DNA of 64,000 nt, from assembly GCF_004349105.1 (NCBI RefSeq), contig NZ_SMLB01000006.1, positions 155,596-219,595 of the forward strand. The letters are read 5' to 3'. The DNA is from Jiangella aurantiaca. GTDB lineage: Bacteria; Actinomycetota; Actinomycetes; Jiangellales; Jiangellaceae. The notes beneath the pieces were generated by a model that had not been told where the DNA came from, searched no databases, and was given only the letters and a program-made list of their open reading frames with translations. The translations under genes were made by a program, and so were the position numbers. Positions 44,140 to 53,437 of this stretch are shown in pieces; within the stretch, counting starts at the first letter, position 1; each line of letters begins with the position of its first letter.

Positions 44140-46665
44140 CTACTCCAGCTCCAACGTTCCCTGTTCGCCGTCAGCGACTGGAGTCGGCGCAGGACCGTCG
44201 TCGCCCGGGGAACCGCCGAGGGGTCCACCGACCGCGGCGATCGGCTGCGCCACCGCGATACCCGACCCATCTCGCCGCCCGACATCCGAAGGCAGCTCGA
44301 TCGGCACACCGCTCGCGGCCGCCCCCAAGGGCGGTGCCGCCCCGGCCCACGCCAGCAGCAGCGTGTCCTCGCCCTTGAGGAACCGGTGGCAGCGCACGCC
44401 GCCCGTCGCCCGGCCCTTCGCCGGATACTCCGAGTACGGCGTCACCTTGACCGCGCCCGGCTGGGTCCCGGGCAGCGCCGTCGACGACCCCGACACGGTG
44501 ACCACGGCACCGGCCCGGGACGCGTCGACCGCGCCGAAGAACGTCACCTTCGCGCCGGGCCCGAGCTTGATCCCGGCGATGCCCCCGCCCGCCCGGCCCT
44601 GCGGCCGGACCGCCGACGCCGAGAAGCGCAGCAGCTGGGCGTCCGTCGTGATGAACACGAGGTCCTCGTCGCCGGTGCGCAGCTCGACGGCGCCGACGAC
44701 GCGGTCGCCGTCGTCGAGGCGGATGACGTCGTAGGCGTCCTTGCCGGGGTGGTCCGGGACGACCCGCTTGACGACTCCGCGCTCGGTCCCGAGCGCCAGC
44801 CCGGGCGACTCCGCGGAGAACGTCGTCAGCGCCAGCGCCCGCTCACCGGCGTCGAGCTCGATGAACTCCTTGAGCGCCGCACCGCCGGCCAACGTCAGCG
44901 CCGCCGTCGGCGGGAGTGCCGGCAGGTCGAGCACGGACAGCCGCAGGATCCGGCCGGCCGACGTGACGACGCCGACCTGGCCGCGCGCCGTCGACGCGGC
45001 CACCGACACGACGACGTCGTGCTTGGACCGTTTGTCGCCGTGGACCAGCGGCTCCTCACCGGCGGTGCGGGCCAGCAGGCCGGACGACGACAGCAGCACC
45101 TGGCACGGGTCGTCGGCGATCTCGAGCGAGGCGGCGCCGGCCCGCGTGGTGACCGCGCCGGACTCCTCCAGCAGGACGGTGCGCCGCGGCGTCGCGTGCT
45201 TGGCGGCGATCTCGGCGAGCTCGTCGGAGACCGCCTGCCGCAGCAGCGCCTCGTTCTCCAGCAGCGCGGTCAGCTCGGCGATGGTGCGGCGGAGGTCCTC
45301 GCCCTCCTTCTCCAGCTCCAGCCGGTCGTACCGGGTGAGCCGGCGCAGCGGGGTGTCGAGGATGTAACGGGCCTGGATGTCGGACAGGTCGAAGACGGCC
45401 ATCAATCGCTCGCGGGCCGCCGAAGCGTCGTCCGACGACCGGATCACCGCGATGACCTCGTCGATGTCGAGCAGCGCGATCATCAGGCCGTCGACGAGGT
45501 GCAGCCGGTCGGCGGCCTTTGTGCGGCGGAACTCGCTGCGTCGCCGGACGACGTCGAGGCGGTGCGCGATGAAGACCTGGAGCAGCTCCTTCAGGCCCAG
45601 CGTGCGCGGCTGGCCGTCGACCAGCGCGACGTTGTTGATGGAGAAGGAGTCCTCGAGCGGGGTGAGGCGGTACAGCTCTTCCAGCACCGCCTCTGGAACG
45701 AACCCGCTCTTCAGCTCGATGACGAGGCGCAGCGTGGTGTTGCGGTCGGTGTAGTCCACGACGTCGGCGACGCCCTGCAGCTTCTTGTTGCGGACCAGCT
45801 CGACGATGCGCTCACGCACCCGCTCCGGGCCGACCATGTACGGCAGCTCGGTGATGACGATGCCCTTGCGGCGGGCGGTGATGTTCTCGATCCGGGCGGT
45901 CGCGCGGGTCTTGAACGCGCCGCGGCCGGTCTCGTACGCCTCGCGGACGCCGTCGAGCCCGATGATGCGCCCGCCGCTGGGGAGGTCGGGCCCGGGGACG
46001 AACCGCATGAGGTCGTCCAGCGAGGCGTCCGGGTTGGTCAGCAGGTGCCGCGTGGCGTCGATCACTTCGCCGAGGTTGTGCGGCGCCATGTTCGTGGCCA
46101 TGCCGACGGCGATGCCGGTGGCGCCGTTGACCAGCAGGTTCGGGAACGCCGCCGGCAGCACCTCGGGCTGCTCGAACTGGCCGTCGTAGTTCGGCACCAT
46201 GTCGACGACGTTCTCGTCGAGCGACCGGACCAGCAGCATGGCCGGCTCGCTCATGCGGCACTCTGTGTACCTGTAGGCCGCCGGTCCTGCGTCGAGCGAG
46301 CCGAAGTTCCCGTGCCCGTCGACCAGCGGCACCCGCATGGCCCACGGCTGCGCCATGCGGACCAGCGTGTCGTAGATGGCGCCGTCGCCGTGCGGGTGCA
46401 GCTTGCCCATCACGTCGCCGACGACGCGGCCGCACTTGACGTGCGGGCGGTCGGGGCGCAGGCCCATCTCGTTCATCTGGAACAGGATCCGGCGCTGCAC
46501 CGGCTTCAGCCCGTCGCGGGCGTCCGGGATGGCGCGGGAGTAGATGACGGAGTAGGCGTACTCGAGGAAGCTGCCCCGCATCTCCTCCGAGACGTCGACG
46601 TCGAGGATGACCTCGTCGAAGTCCTCGGGCGGGGGTGTGGTGGTCCGGCGTGCCATGCCGACCAT
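44140..46665 (-). CDS. parC: DNA topoisomerase IV subunit A (GyrA/ParC family)
   Basis: An 841-residue subunit. The catalytic Tyr133 is in [10 protein letters not shown]. The quinolone region reads [17 protein letters not shown], with Gly95 where E. coli GyrA has Ser83 and Asp99 where it has Asp87. The coiled-coil gate is at about 430-470, and a beta-pinwheel C-terminal domain with degenerate blades runs to about 790. The GyrA-box QRRGGKG is absent, as expected for ParC. A second ATG at 46656 is equally possible. It pairs with the ParE-like subunit at 26652. It acts in chromosome decatenation. Confidence 0.92.
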   Translation of the reverse strand: MVGMARRTTTPPPEDFDEVILDVDVSEEMRGSFLEYAYSVIYSRAIPDARDGLKPVQRRILFQMNEMGLRPDRPHVKCGRVVGDVMGKLHPHGDGAIYDTLVRMAQPWAMRVPLVDGHGNFGSLDAGPAAYRYTECRMSEPAMLLVRSLDENVVDMVPNYDGQFEQPEVLPAAFPNLLVNGATGIAVGMATNMAPHNLGEVIDATRHLLTNPDASLDDLMRFVPGPDLPSGGRIIGLDGVREAYETGRGAFKTRATARIENITARRKGIVITELPYMVGPERVRERIVELVRNKKLQGVADVVDYTDRNTTLRLVIELKSGFVPEAVLEELYRLTPLEDSFSINNVALVDGQPRTLGLKELLQVFIAHRLDVVRRRSEFRRTKAADRLHLVDGLMIALLDIDEVIAVIRSSDDASAARERLMAVFDLSDIQARYILDTPLRRLTRYDRLELEKEGEDLRRTIAELTALLENEALLRQAVSDELAEIAAKHATPRRTVLLEESGAVTTRAGAASLEIADDPCQVLLSSSGLLARTAGEEPLVHGDKRSKHDVVVSVAASTARGQVGVVTSAGRILRLSVLDLPALPPTAALTLAGGAALKEFIELDAGERALALTTFSAESPGLALGTERGVVKRVVPDHPGKDAYDVIRLDDGDRVVGAVELRTGDEDLVFITTDAQLLRFSASAVRPQGRAGGGIAGIKLGPGAKVTFFGAVDASRAGAVVTVSGSSTALPGTQPGAVKVTPYSEYPAKGRATGGVRCHRFLKGEDTLLLAWAGAAPPLGAAASGVPIELPSDVGRRDGSGIAVAQPIAAVGGPLGGSPGDDGPAPTPVADGEQGTLELE

Positions 46666-46716
46666 TGTCGCCCCGCCGAGGCCGTGCTCCGTGCAGCGAC
46701 CCGCACGGCGAGGTGG

Positions 46717-47325
46717 TCAGGACGAGAATTCGAGCGAGATCGCGAAGATGGCCGCCACCGAGGGCACGACGACGAGGGCGCCGGCGAGGACGGGGTAGCG
46801 CTCGAGGACGGGGACGGCGTACGGGTAGCGGCGGGCCAGGGCGCGCGGCGAGGCGAGCCGGCCGAGCTTGTGGGTCTCGACGCCGAGGGTGGCGATGAGC
46901 CGGCGCATGTCGTCCTCGACCCAGCGGCTGCCCTTCATCCGGGCGATGCGCCGGCCGCCGCGGTCGAGGACGTACAGGTGGGCGAGGCTGCGGCTGTTCT
47001 TGTGGGTGCGCGGGAGCGCCGCGGTGACGATCGACCCGACGGCGTCGCGCGGGACGCGGCGGGTGCGGACGAGGCCGGTGACGGCGAGCTCCGACGGCGT
47101 GACGGTGATCGCGGCGCGCCGGAACCAGGCCGGCCCGATGCTCGACGCCAGCGCGATGACGATGAGCGACACGACGGCGCCGAACCCGCCGCCGCGGAAC
47201 AGCAGCGCCGCGAGGAGCACGACGATCGGCAGCAGCGACCACTTGACGGTGCTCAGGTAGCGGCGCAGCGACGGCCGCAGCACGAGCGCGGCTCCGGGCA
47301 GGGGTCCGGGCACGGCCAGCATCAT
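46717..47325 (-). CDS. PH-like domain membrane protein, paralogue 1
   Basis: A 202-residue protein. Two N-terminal helices (VKWSLLPIVVLLAALLF and GAVVSLIVIALASSIG) precede a PH-like beta domain with ITVTPSELAVTGLVRTRRVPRDAVGSIV and a late RYPYAVPVLERYPVLAG helix. One C-terminal helix ends the protein. It shares the pattern VTPSE(L/I)AV.G.V..(R/K)RV and LARRYP..VP..ER(Y/H)P with the gene at 47728. The function is unknown. ATG 47325 or 47322 are possible starts. It follows the parC start divergently-downstream on the same strand. Confidence 0.7.
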   Translation of the reverse strand: MMLAVPGPLPGAALVLRPSLRRYLSTVKWSLLPIVVLLAALLFRGGGFGAVVSLIVIALASSIGPAWFRRAAITVTPSELAVTGLVRTRRVPRDAVGSIVTAALPRTHKNSRSLAHLYVLDRGGRRIARMKGSRWVEDDMRRLIATLGVETHKLGRLASPRALARRYPYAVPVLERYPVLAGALVVVPSVAAIFAISLEFSS

Positions 47326-47727
47326 AGGTGCGGTCGGGTCAATCCGACAGGGCCGTGACCAGGACCCGCGCGCCCGGCCTGGGTGCCATGAGGGGAACGG
47401 GCGGGTCTGGCCACCTCACCAGCTGGCTGGGGCGGCGAAGATCGCCGATGATCATCACTGTCCACAACCCCCAGATACGTTCACCGACGGCCAGTACGGT
47501 GCTGATCGTTGTTCACCGCGGCGGCTCACAGACGAGGCCGACCCACGGACCGCATCCCTGCTGATCATGCGCCCGGATGGCACCTCACCCGCGGGAGGGC
47601 CGTGACCGGGACCCGTACGCACGCCATGTGGCGTTCAGGCGAGTGAGGTGTCCTCGCGACAGGTCAGGACCCTGGATGATGCCCGCGAAACCGGCGGATG
47701 CCCGCACCGCGGACGGATGGAGCCACA
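47326..47727. other. 402-base gap between the two PH-like genes
   Basis: No convincing gene or RNA is seen. Short open frames on both strands lack ribosome sites and family similarity. GGCCGTGACC(A/G)GGACCCG occurs twice (near 47350 and 47598), hinting at a local duplication. CACCTCAC (47581) and GTGAGGTG (47643) make a weak inverted repeat. One DnaA-box-like CTGTCCACA (near 47459) is single and not an origin. Confidence 0.5.
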
Positions 47728-48306
47728 TCAGATCACAGTGGCTGCGATGATCACCGCGATGATGATCACCAGGACAACGATTCCCCCGGCGACGCCGAAC
47801 GCGAACCTGAACGGGTGCCGCTCGATCCACGGCACGATCCCGGGGTAGCGCCGCGCCAGCTCGGCGGCCGTCACCGGCCGGTCGGCCGTCATCGCCGGCA
47901 GCCCGAGATGCTCCACCAGGCGGTCGAGATCCGCGGTCGGGTAGTTGACGCCGTGGATGCGCAGCAGCGGACGCTCGTCGCGGTCCAGAAGGAAGACCGT
48001 GTCGTTCAGCGGGGCGCGCGGAGCGACCAGCATGGCCCGCACCACCGACGCCGCCTGAGAGCGGTCCACCCGCTTATGAGTGACGAACCCGCGGACGGCG
48101 ATCTCCGACGGCGTGACGACGATCCGTGAGCGCAGCAGGTGGCCGGCGATCGGCACGACGACCAGGGCGGCGACGCCCAGCCCGATCAGCACGCCCGGCC
48201 ACCCGGCGCCGGCACCGGAGACGACGGCGATCGCGACGAACAGGACGACGGGCACCAGGGCCCAGGGCCGGTGCCGGACGGTCGGCCGCAGGACGAGCTC
48301 GGGCAT
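47728..48306 (-). CDS. PH-like domain membrane protein, paralogue 2
   Basis: A 192-residue protein similar to the 46717-47325 product. Two helices (PWALVPVVLFVAIAVVSGAGAGW and PGVLIGLGVAALVVVPIAG) precede the PH-like block IVVTPSEIAVRGFVTHKRVDRSQAASVV. Then come LLDRDERPLLRIHGVNY and a C-terminal helix rich in Val/Ile. A -10-like TAGGCT lies 8 bases before the ATG. It starts 12 bases from the kinase stop on the same strand. The function is unknown; these proteins probably act in the membrane. Confidence 0.72.
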   Translation of the reverse strand: MPELVLRPTVRHRPWALVPVVLFVAIAVVSGAGAGWPGVLIGLGVAALVVVPIAGHLLRSRIVVTPSEIAVRGFVTHKRVDRSQAASVVRAMLVAPRAPLNDTVFLLDRDERPLLRIHGVNYPTADLDRLVEHLGLPAMTADRPVTAAELARRYPGIVPWIERHPFRFAFGVAGGIVVLVIIIAVIIAATVI

Positions 48307-48314
48307 GGGCGCCG

Positions 48315-48320
48315 AGCCTA
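48315..48320 (-). promoter_or_regulatory. -10-like hexamer, PH-like paralogue 2
   Basis: TAGGCT on the minus strand, 8 bases before ATG 48306 and overlapping the kinase stop region. Confidence 0.3.
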
Positions 48321-49727
48321 TCGGCCGTCGGTCCGGGCCCGCGGGGGCACGGCCTCGGGCGCGCCGACCGTGGTCTTGGCGGCCGGCAGCCTGACGATGA
48401 ACCGGGCGCCCGGCGCGGCGTCCTCGACCACCAGCGTGCCGCCGTGCACGACGACGATCTCCCGGGCGATGGCCAGCCCCAGGCCGGACCCGCCCGCGTC
48501 GCGGTCGCGGGCGTCGTCGAGGCGGGTGAACCGCTCGAAGATCCGCACCCGGTCCGCCTCGGGCACGCCGGCGCCGTCGTCGGCCACCGCCACCCGCGCG
48601 GAGCCACCGCCCCCGGACACCGACACCGTCACCTGCGACGACGCGTGCCGGACGGCGTTGTCGACCAGGTTGCGCAGCACCCGGGAGAGCGAGTCGCGGT
48701 GTGCGCGCGTGAACACGCCGCCGTCGTCGGCCACCCGCACGGGCACCCGGCCGCCGCGGACGCCGTCAGCGACCTCCAGCGCCAGTTCGCCCAGGTCGAC
48801 CAGTTCCTCGCGGCGGACCGGGCGTGGGCTGTCCAGGTGCGCGAGCACCAGCAGGTCGTCGACCAGCCGGGCCATCCGCTCGACCTCGACCAGCGCCTCG
48901 CGGGCGGTGTCGTGCGGGTCGACGGCGTCGGGGTGCGCCAGCGCGACCTCGAGCTCGGTCCGCAGCGCCGCGATCGGGCTGCGCAGCTCGTGGGCGGCGT
49001 CGGCGACGAACGCGCGCTGCCGGGCCGCCGCCGCGTCCAGCCGGCCGAGCATGTCGTTGAGGGTCACTGCGAGCCGGCTGAGCTCGTCGCCGCCGGCCGG
49101 GACCGGCAGCCGGTGCCCGCCGCCGGCGCCGGTGATCTCCTCGGCGCCGCCGCGCAGCCGGTCGACGGGGCGCAGCGCGCGGACGATGACCAGCCAGCTC
49201 AGCACCGCCAGCGCGGCCGTGACGGTGAGGCCGCCGACGGTCACGCCGATCTTCGCGAAGTGGACGCTGCGCTGCTGCTCCTCGAGCGAGACGGCGACGA
49301 TGACGATCCGCGGCTCGCCGGCGGCGTCGGTGGGCACGCCGACGACGCGCAGCGGCTCCGGCTGGCCGAGCCGGGTGCCGTCGAGGTCGATCGCCTCGCC
49401 GGCCCGGACGGCGGCGAGGTCGTCGCCTGCGACGACGGGGGTGAGGCGGTCGCCGCCGGGCGTGGACGCGACCACGCGGTCGTCGGCGTCGAGGACCTGT
49501 GCGACGACGGCGCCGAAGCCGGGCAGCGGGTCGGGCAGCCGGCCGGACTCGACCAGCGTCGCGATGTCCTCGCCCTGCCGCCGCGCGGTCTCGTCCAGCG
49601 CGCCGAGCAGCGCCCGGTCCAGCGCGACGATCAGCAGGATGCCGCCGATGCCCAGGCCCACCGCCGCCATCGCGGTGGCCGCCAGGGTGAGCCGGGCCCG
49701 CAGGCTCATCCGGCCGAACACGGACAC
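48318..49727 (-). CDS. EnvZ/MprB-like sensor histidine kinase
   Basis: A 469-residue kinase from GTG 49727, one base after the regulator stop. Helix 1 is at about 20-42. An extracytoplasmic region of about 110 residues has no recognised domain. Helix 2 is at about 150-172, then HAMP (RALRPVDRLRGGAEEI). The HisKA motif is FVADAAHELRSPIAALRTELE with His near 246. The catalytic domain has NLVDNAVRHA, DDGAGVPEADRVRIFERF and GSGLGLAIAREIV. It phosphorylates the partner regulator upstream. Confidence 0.94.
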   Translation of the reverse strand: MSVFGRMSLRARLTLAATAMAAVGLGIGGILLIVALDRALLGALDETARRQGEDIATLVESGRLPDPLPGFGAVVAQVLDADDRVVASTPGGDRLTPVVAGDDLAAVRAGEAIDLDGTRLGQPEPLRVVGVPTDAAGEPRIVIVAVSLEEQQRSVHFAKIGVTVGGLTVTAALAVLSWLVIVRALRPVDRLRGGAEEITGAGGGHRLPVPAGGDELSRLAVTLNDMLGRLDAAAARQRAFVADAAHELRSPIAALRTELEVALAHPDAVDPHDTAREALVEVERMARLVDDLLVLAHLDSPRPVRREELVDLGELALEVADGVRGGRVPVRVADDGGVFTRAHRDSLSRVLRNLVDNAVRHASSQVTVSVSGGGGSARVAVADDGAGVPEADRVRIFERFTRLDDARDRDAGGSGLGLAIAREIVVVHGGTLVVEDAAPGARFIVRLPAAKTTVGAPEAVPPRARTDGR

Positions 49728-49728
49728 G

Positions 49729-50406
49729 TCAGCCGCCGTCGCCACTCAGCCGGTAGCCGGCGCCGCGCACCGTCTGCAGCGCGGCCCGGCCGAACGGGGT
49801 GTCGATCTTGCGCCGCAGATACCCGACGTAGACCTCGACGACGTTCGGGTCGCCGTCGTAGTGGGCGTCCCAGACGTGCTCGAGGATGTCGCGCTTCGAG
49901 ACGACCTCGTCGGCGCGGCGCATGAGGAACTCCAGCACGCCGAACTCGCGGGGCGTCAGCGTGATCTCGGCGCCGCCGCGGCGCACCGTCTTCGCGCCCG
50001 GGTCGAGCTCGAGGTCGCCGGCGGTCAGGACGGCGGGCCGGGCCGGCGCGCCGCGGCGCAGCAACGCCCGCAGCCGGGCCACCAGCACGACGTACGAGAA
50101 CGGCTTGGTGAGGTAGTCGTCGGCGCCGACGTCGAGGCCGTCGGCCTGGTCGTACTCGCCGTCCTTCGCCGACAGCATGAGGATGGGCACCCAGTTGCCC
50201 TCGGCCCGCAGCGTCTGGCAGATGCGGTAGCCCGACAGCGACGGCAGCATGATGTCGAGCACGATGACGTCGTAGGTGTTCTCGCGGGCCAGATGCAGGC
50301 CGTCGAGGCCGTCGTGGGCCAGCTCGACGGAGAACCCCTCCGCCGACAGCCCGCGGTGCAGCGCGCGGGCCAGCCCGCGCTCGTCCTCGACCACCAGCAC
50401 CCGCAT
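49729..50406 (-). CDS. OmpR-family response regulator
   Basis: A 225-residue regulator from ATG 50406. The receiver has Asp51 in VIVLDIMLPSLSG and Lys in DDYLTKPFSYVVL. The winged helix begins near 125 (LTAGDLELDPGAKTVRRGG) with RKIDTPFGRAALQTVRGAGYRL. It is cotranscribed with the kinase. It is divergent from the LolA-fold gene across a 135-base region that contains a palindrome and a tandem repeat, so that gene is the likely target. Confidence 0.95.
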   Translation of the reverse strand: MRVLVVEDERGLARALHRGLSAEGFSVELAHDGLDGLHLARENTYDVIVLDIMLPSLSGYRICQTLRAEGNWVPILMLSAKDGEYDQADGLDVGADDYLTKPFSYVVLVARLRALLRRGAPARPAVLTAGDLELDPGAKTVRRGGAEITLTPREFGVLEFLMRRADEVVSKRDILEHVWDAHYDGDPNVVEVYVGYLRRKIDTPFGRAALQTVRGAGYRLSGDGG

Positions 50407-50483
50407 GTCGTCAAGGATGCCCTGCCCGCGACGGCGCCGGGCGGCGGCTCTCAGGGATCTCACAGCGACGGCGAGGCAACCTT

Positions 50484-50503
50484 GGTGTCATCGGGGTGAC
50501 ACC
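50484..50503. promoter_or_regulatory. Palindrome upstream of LolA-fold gene
   Basis: GGTGTCA-TCGGGG-TGACACC, 7-base perfect arms. It lies in the divergent region between the two-component pair and the LolA-fold gene and is a plausible regulator site. Confidence 0.5.
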
Positions 50504-50504
50504 C

Positions 50505-50524
50505 GACGCACCGAGACGCACCGA
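50505..50524. repeat. Tandem 10-base direct repeat
   Basis: GACGCACCGA occurs twice in a row, immediately after the palindrome. OmpR-family regulators usually bind direct repeats spaced by one helical turn, so this is a good candidate site for the adjacent regulator. Confidence 0.5.
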
Positions 50525-50541
50525 GCACGTCAGGAGACGAC

Positions 50542-51756
50542 ATGCCGAACTCCCTTCTCAGCACCCCGGCCAGGCGGTGGGCGACCGGGGCCACGGTCGC
50601 GACCGTGGTCGTCGGCGCGGCCGTGGCCGGTCCGCTGATCGCCGGTGCCGACTCCGAACTGCCCGACCGCACGGCCGCCGAGCTGCTCGTCGACCTCGCG
50701 GGCCTGGAAGTCCAGCCGTTCGCCGGCACCGTCGTGCAGTCCGCCGACGTCGGCCTGCCCGAGCTGCCCAGCGGCGGCACCACGTCGCTGCCGACGGCCG
50801 TGCTGTCCCTGCTCAACGGGTCCTCGACGGCCCGCATCTGGTACACCGACGGCGACACGTACCGGTTCGCCTTGCAGGACGACCAGGCCGAGTCCGACCT
50901 GCTGCGCAACGGCCAGGACGTCTGGTTCTGGAGCAGCGAGGCAGCCACCGCGTCGCATGCGGTCCTCCCCGAGGACGCCGAGGACGACGGCGGCCACGGC
51001 CCGTTCGGCGGCGAGAGCCCGTTCGGCGGCGAGAGCCCGTTCGGCGGTGAGGGCATGCCGGAGGATCTGCCGACGAACATCCCGACGGAGGCCGCGTCGC
51101 TGGCGCTGGGGCTGATCGAGCCGTCCACCCAGGTCGACGTCGACGGCACCGCCACGGTCGCCGGCCGAGCCGCATACGAGCTGGTGCTGCGGCCCAAGGA
51201 CGAGCAGTCGCTGATCGGCTCGATCCGCCTGGCCATCGACGGCGAGACGTCCATGCCGCTGCGCGTGCAGATCGTCGCCCGCGACGCCGCCGAGCCGTCG
51301 TTCGAGGTCGGCTTCTCGTCGGTCTCCTTCGACGAGCCCGACGCGTCGACGTACGAGTTCACCCCGCCGCCCGGCACCACGGTCGAGGAGATCCAGCCCG
51401 ACGAACTCGGCGACGCCGCCGCGGAGCACCACCCGCGGCCGGGTGTCGGCCCCGACGGCGACCTCGGCGTGGAGCCGTCCGACATGTCGGTGGTCGGCTC
51501 CGGCTGGAGCAGCGTCTTCGTGCTCCGCGGCGTCGACCTCGACGCGCTCACCGCCGGCCTCGAGGGCGACGCGGCGGCCATGGCCGACGCGTTCCTCGCC
51601 GAACTGCAGGACGTCAGCGGCCCGTACGGCACCGGCCGGGCCATGATTAGCGACCTGTTCACCGTCCTCCTCCTCGACGACGGCCGCATGCTGGCCGGCG
51701 CCGTCCCGCTGGAGGTCCTCGAAGAGGCCGCGCAGGACCCCGCCGCCGCGTTGTAG
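50542..51756 (+). CDS. Exported LolA-fold / RseB-like protein
   Basis: A 404-residue protein. ATG 50542 follows TCAGGAGACGAC. There is an N-terminal signal-anchor (about 14-35) ending in AGAD. The LolA-like fold follows, with FAGTVVQSADVGLPELP, the YTDGDTYRFALQ strand pair and GRAAYELVLRPKDEQSLIGSIRLAIDGETSMPLRVQIVARD. The second half resembles the DUF2092/RseB-like C-terminal domain. A Gly-rich insert has three FGGESP-type units. No lipobox is seen. A lipid or sigma-regulator binding role is inferred from the fold only. It is opposite a two-component pair. Confidence 0.82.
   Translation: MPNSLLSTPARRWATGATVATVVVGAAVAGPLIAGADSELPDRTAAELLVDLAGLEVQPFAGTVVQSADVGLPELPSGGTTSLPTAVLSLLNGSSTARIWYTDGDTYRFALQDDQAESDLLRNGQDVWFWSSEAATASHAVLPEDAEDDGGHGPFGGESPFGGESPFGGEGMPEDLPTNIPTEAASLALGLIEPSTQVDVDGTATVAGRAAYELVLRPKDEQSLIGSIRLAIDGETSMPLRVQIVARDAAEPSFEVGFSSVSFDEPDASTYEFTPPPGTTVEEIQPDELGDAAAEHHPRPGVGPDGDLGVEPSDMSVVGSGWSSVFVLRGVDLDALTAGLEGDAAAMADAFLAELQDVSGPYGTGRAMISDLFTVLLLDDGRMLAGAVPLEVLEEAAQDPAAAL
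51000..51053 (+). repeat. Three 18-base tandem units in the LolA-fold gene
   Basis: CCCGTTCGGCGGCGAGAG is repeated at 51000, 51018 and 51036 (last copy with changes). It encodes PFGGES three times in frame, so unit number could vary between strains without a frameshift. Confidence 0.85.
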
Positions 51757-51781
51757 CGGCACCGCGCGACGCATGGGCGGG

Positions 51782-51815
51782 GGAGGCCGCCGCGGGACGA
51801 CCCGCGGCGGCCTCC
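51782..51815 (+). terminator. Rho-independent-like hairpin after LolA-fold gene
   Basis: GGAGGCCGCCGCGGG-ACGA-CCCGCGGCGGCCTCC is a 15-base-pair perfect stem with a 4-base loop, 25 bases after the stop. Only a short T-run (GTGTTTCC) follows. Confidence 0.85.
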
Positions 51816-51926
51816 GCGTGTTTCCGGCCGAGTGCAGACATTGCCGATGATCAGGTGATCTTGTCGGCACTTCGTGCCCATGCCCCGGAAACGTGTGGTG
51901 CCTAAGTTGCCTGCAACGTGTCCGCA

Positions 51927-51946
51927 CGGGTGACGTGCGTCACCCG
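51927..51946. promoter_or_regulatory. 20-base perfect palindrome upstream of NCS2 permease
   Basis: CGGGTGACG-TG-CGTCACCCG has 9-base perfect arms. It is 21 bases before the GTG at 51967 and next to the ribosome site GTGAGGAGG. Its position fits a repressor operator controlling the purine-type operon. No regulator gene is adjacent. Confidence 0.65.
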
Positions 51947-51966
51947 CCCCGCGTGAGGAGGCCTCC

Positions 51967-53433
51967 GTGGCACTCGGCTGGAAGGTGGTCTACGACGGCA
52001 AGACACCGCCACCGGGGGCGGTGGTCCGGCCGGACGAGCGGCTCTCGTGGGGCCGGACGGTCGGCCTGGGCGCGCAGCATGTGGTCGCGATGTTCGGCGC
52101 GACGTTCGTGTTCCCGATCATCATGGGGCTGAACCCCCAGCTGGCCATCATGATGAGCGGCGTCGCGACGATCTGCTTCCTGCTCATCGTCAAGGGCGCC
52201 GTGCCGAGTTACCTGGGCACCAGTGCGTCCTTCGTCGGCGGTGTGGTGGCGATCCGCGCGCAGGAGGGCGACTCGGCCGACGTCACGGGCGCGATCCTGG
52301 TGGCCGGCGTCGTGCTGGCGCTGTGCGGCCTGTTGATCCACTACCTCGGCTCCGGCGTCCTCCACACGGTGCTGCCCCCAGTCGTCACGGGTGCCGTGGT
52401 CATGCTCATCGGGTTCAACCTGGCGCCGGTCGTCGCGGACGTCTACTGGCCGCAGGACCAGTGGATCGCGCTCATCGTGATGACCGTCGTGATCCTGATG
52501 GCGGTGGGGCTGAGAGGATTCTTCGGCCGCATCGCGATCTTCGTCGGCCTGGTGTTCGGGTACGCGCTGTCGTGGGTGTTCGACCGGCTGTTCGGCCAGA
52601 TCACCTCGCCCGACGGCACCGGCGAGGTGGTCACGCGGGACCGGGTGAACTTCGATAGCCTGCGCGAGGCCGACTGGTTCGGCTTCCCGGACGAGACATT
52701 CGTCAACGCCGAGGGCACCGAGGTCGCAGGCTGGCACCTGCCGAGCTTCAGCATCACGTTCATCCTGCTGGTGCTGCCCGCCGTCATCGCGCTCGTCGCG
52801 GAGAACACCGGCCACGTCAAGGCGGTCGCGGAGATGACCGAGCGCGACCTCGATCCGGTCATGGGCAAGGCGATCGCCGCCGACGGTGTGGGCACCGTCA
52901 TCGCGACCTCCGTCGGCGGCTCGCCGACCACGACGTACGCGGAGAACATCGGCGTCATGGCCGCCACCCGGGTGTACTCGACGGCGGCCTACTACGTGGC
53001 GGCGCTGGTGGCGATCCTCTTCGGGTTCTCGCCGAAGTTCGGCGCGCTGGTGGCGGGCACGCCGGGCGGGGTGCTCGGCGGCATCACCGTCGTGCTCTAC
53101 GGCATGATCGGCCTGCTCGGCGCCCGCATCTGGATCGAGAACCGGGTCGACTTCTCGAATCCGGTCAACCTCGTGCCGGTGTCGGCGGGCATCATCATCG
53201 CGATCGGCGACACGTCGCTGGAGATCACCGACGACTTCGTCCTGTCCGGCATCGCGCTCGGGACCATCGTCACCGTGGTGGCCTACCACCTGGCCCGGGC
53301 CGTCGCGCCGCCGCACCTGCGCGAGCCCGGCGGCGGCGCCGTCGTCACCGTCGGTGAACCGGGCGTGATGCGGGAGGACGGCGCGGCGGACGACGAGCCC
53401 CCGAGCGAAACGCGGCGGGACGAGAGAGGATGA
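51967..53433 (+). CDS. NCS2-family nucleobase (uracil/xanthine) permease
   Basis: A 488-residue, 14-helix transporter from GTG 51967. PEHIGH-like VAENTGHVKAVAEM and the helix 10 motif GGSPTTTYAENIGVMAATRVYS are the NCS2 signatures. Typical substrates are uracil or oxidised purines; the exact one is not predictable. It is followed after 4 bases by the molybdenum hydroxylase FAD subunit, which suggests import of a purine or other heterocycle that the enzyme oxidises. Confidence 0.92.
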   Translation: MALGWKVVYDGKTPPPGAVVRPDERLSWGRTVGLGAQHVVAMFGATFVFPIIMGLNPQLAIMMSGVATICFLLIVKGAVPSYLGTSASFVGGVVAIRAQEGDSADVTGAILVAGVVLALCGLLIHYLGSGVLHTVLPPVVTGAVVMLIGFNLAPVVADVYWPQDQWIALIVMTVVILMAVGLRGFFGRIAIFVGLVFGYALSWVFDRLFGQITSPDGTGEVVTRDRVNFDSLREADWFGFPDETFVNAEGTEVAGWHLPSFSITFILLVLPAVIALVAENTGHVKAVAEMTERDLDPVMGKAIAADGVGTVIATSVGGSPTTTYAENIGVMAATRVYSTAAYYVAALVAILFGFSPKFGALVAGTPGGVLGGITVVLYGMIGLLGARIWIENRVDFSNPVNLVPVSAGIIIAIGDTSLEITDDFVLSGIALGTIVTVVAYHLARAVAPPHLREPGGGAVVTVGEPGVMREDGAADDEPPSETRRDERG

Positions 53434-53437
53434 TGCC

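Noticed and set aside
44056..47358. 1100-codon plus-strand open frame opposite parC
   Set aside because: Runs across parC and a second gene on the other strand; translation is biased and unlike any protein.
47455..47470. DnaA-box-like CTGTCCACA suggesting an origin
   Set aside because: Single site with a mismatch, no cluster of boxes, no dnaA or dnaN nearby.
51842..51869. TGCCGA...TCGGCA inverted repeat upstream of the NCS2 permease
   Set aside because: Six-base arms with a 16-base centre; weak compared with the perfect palindrome downstream.
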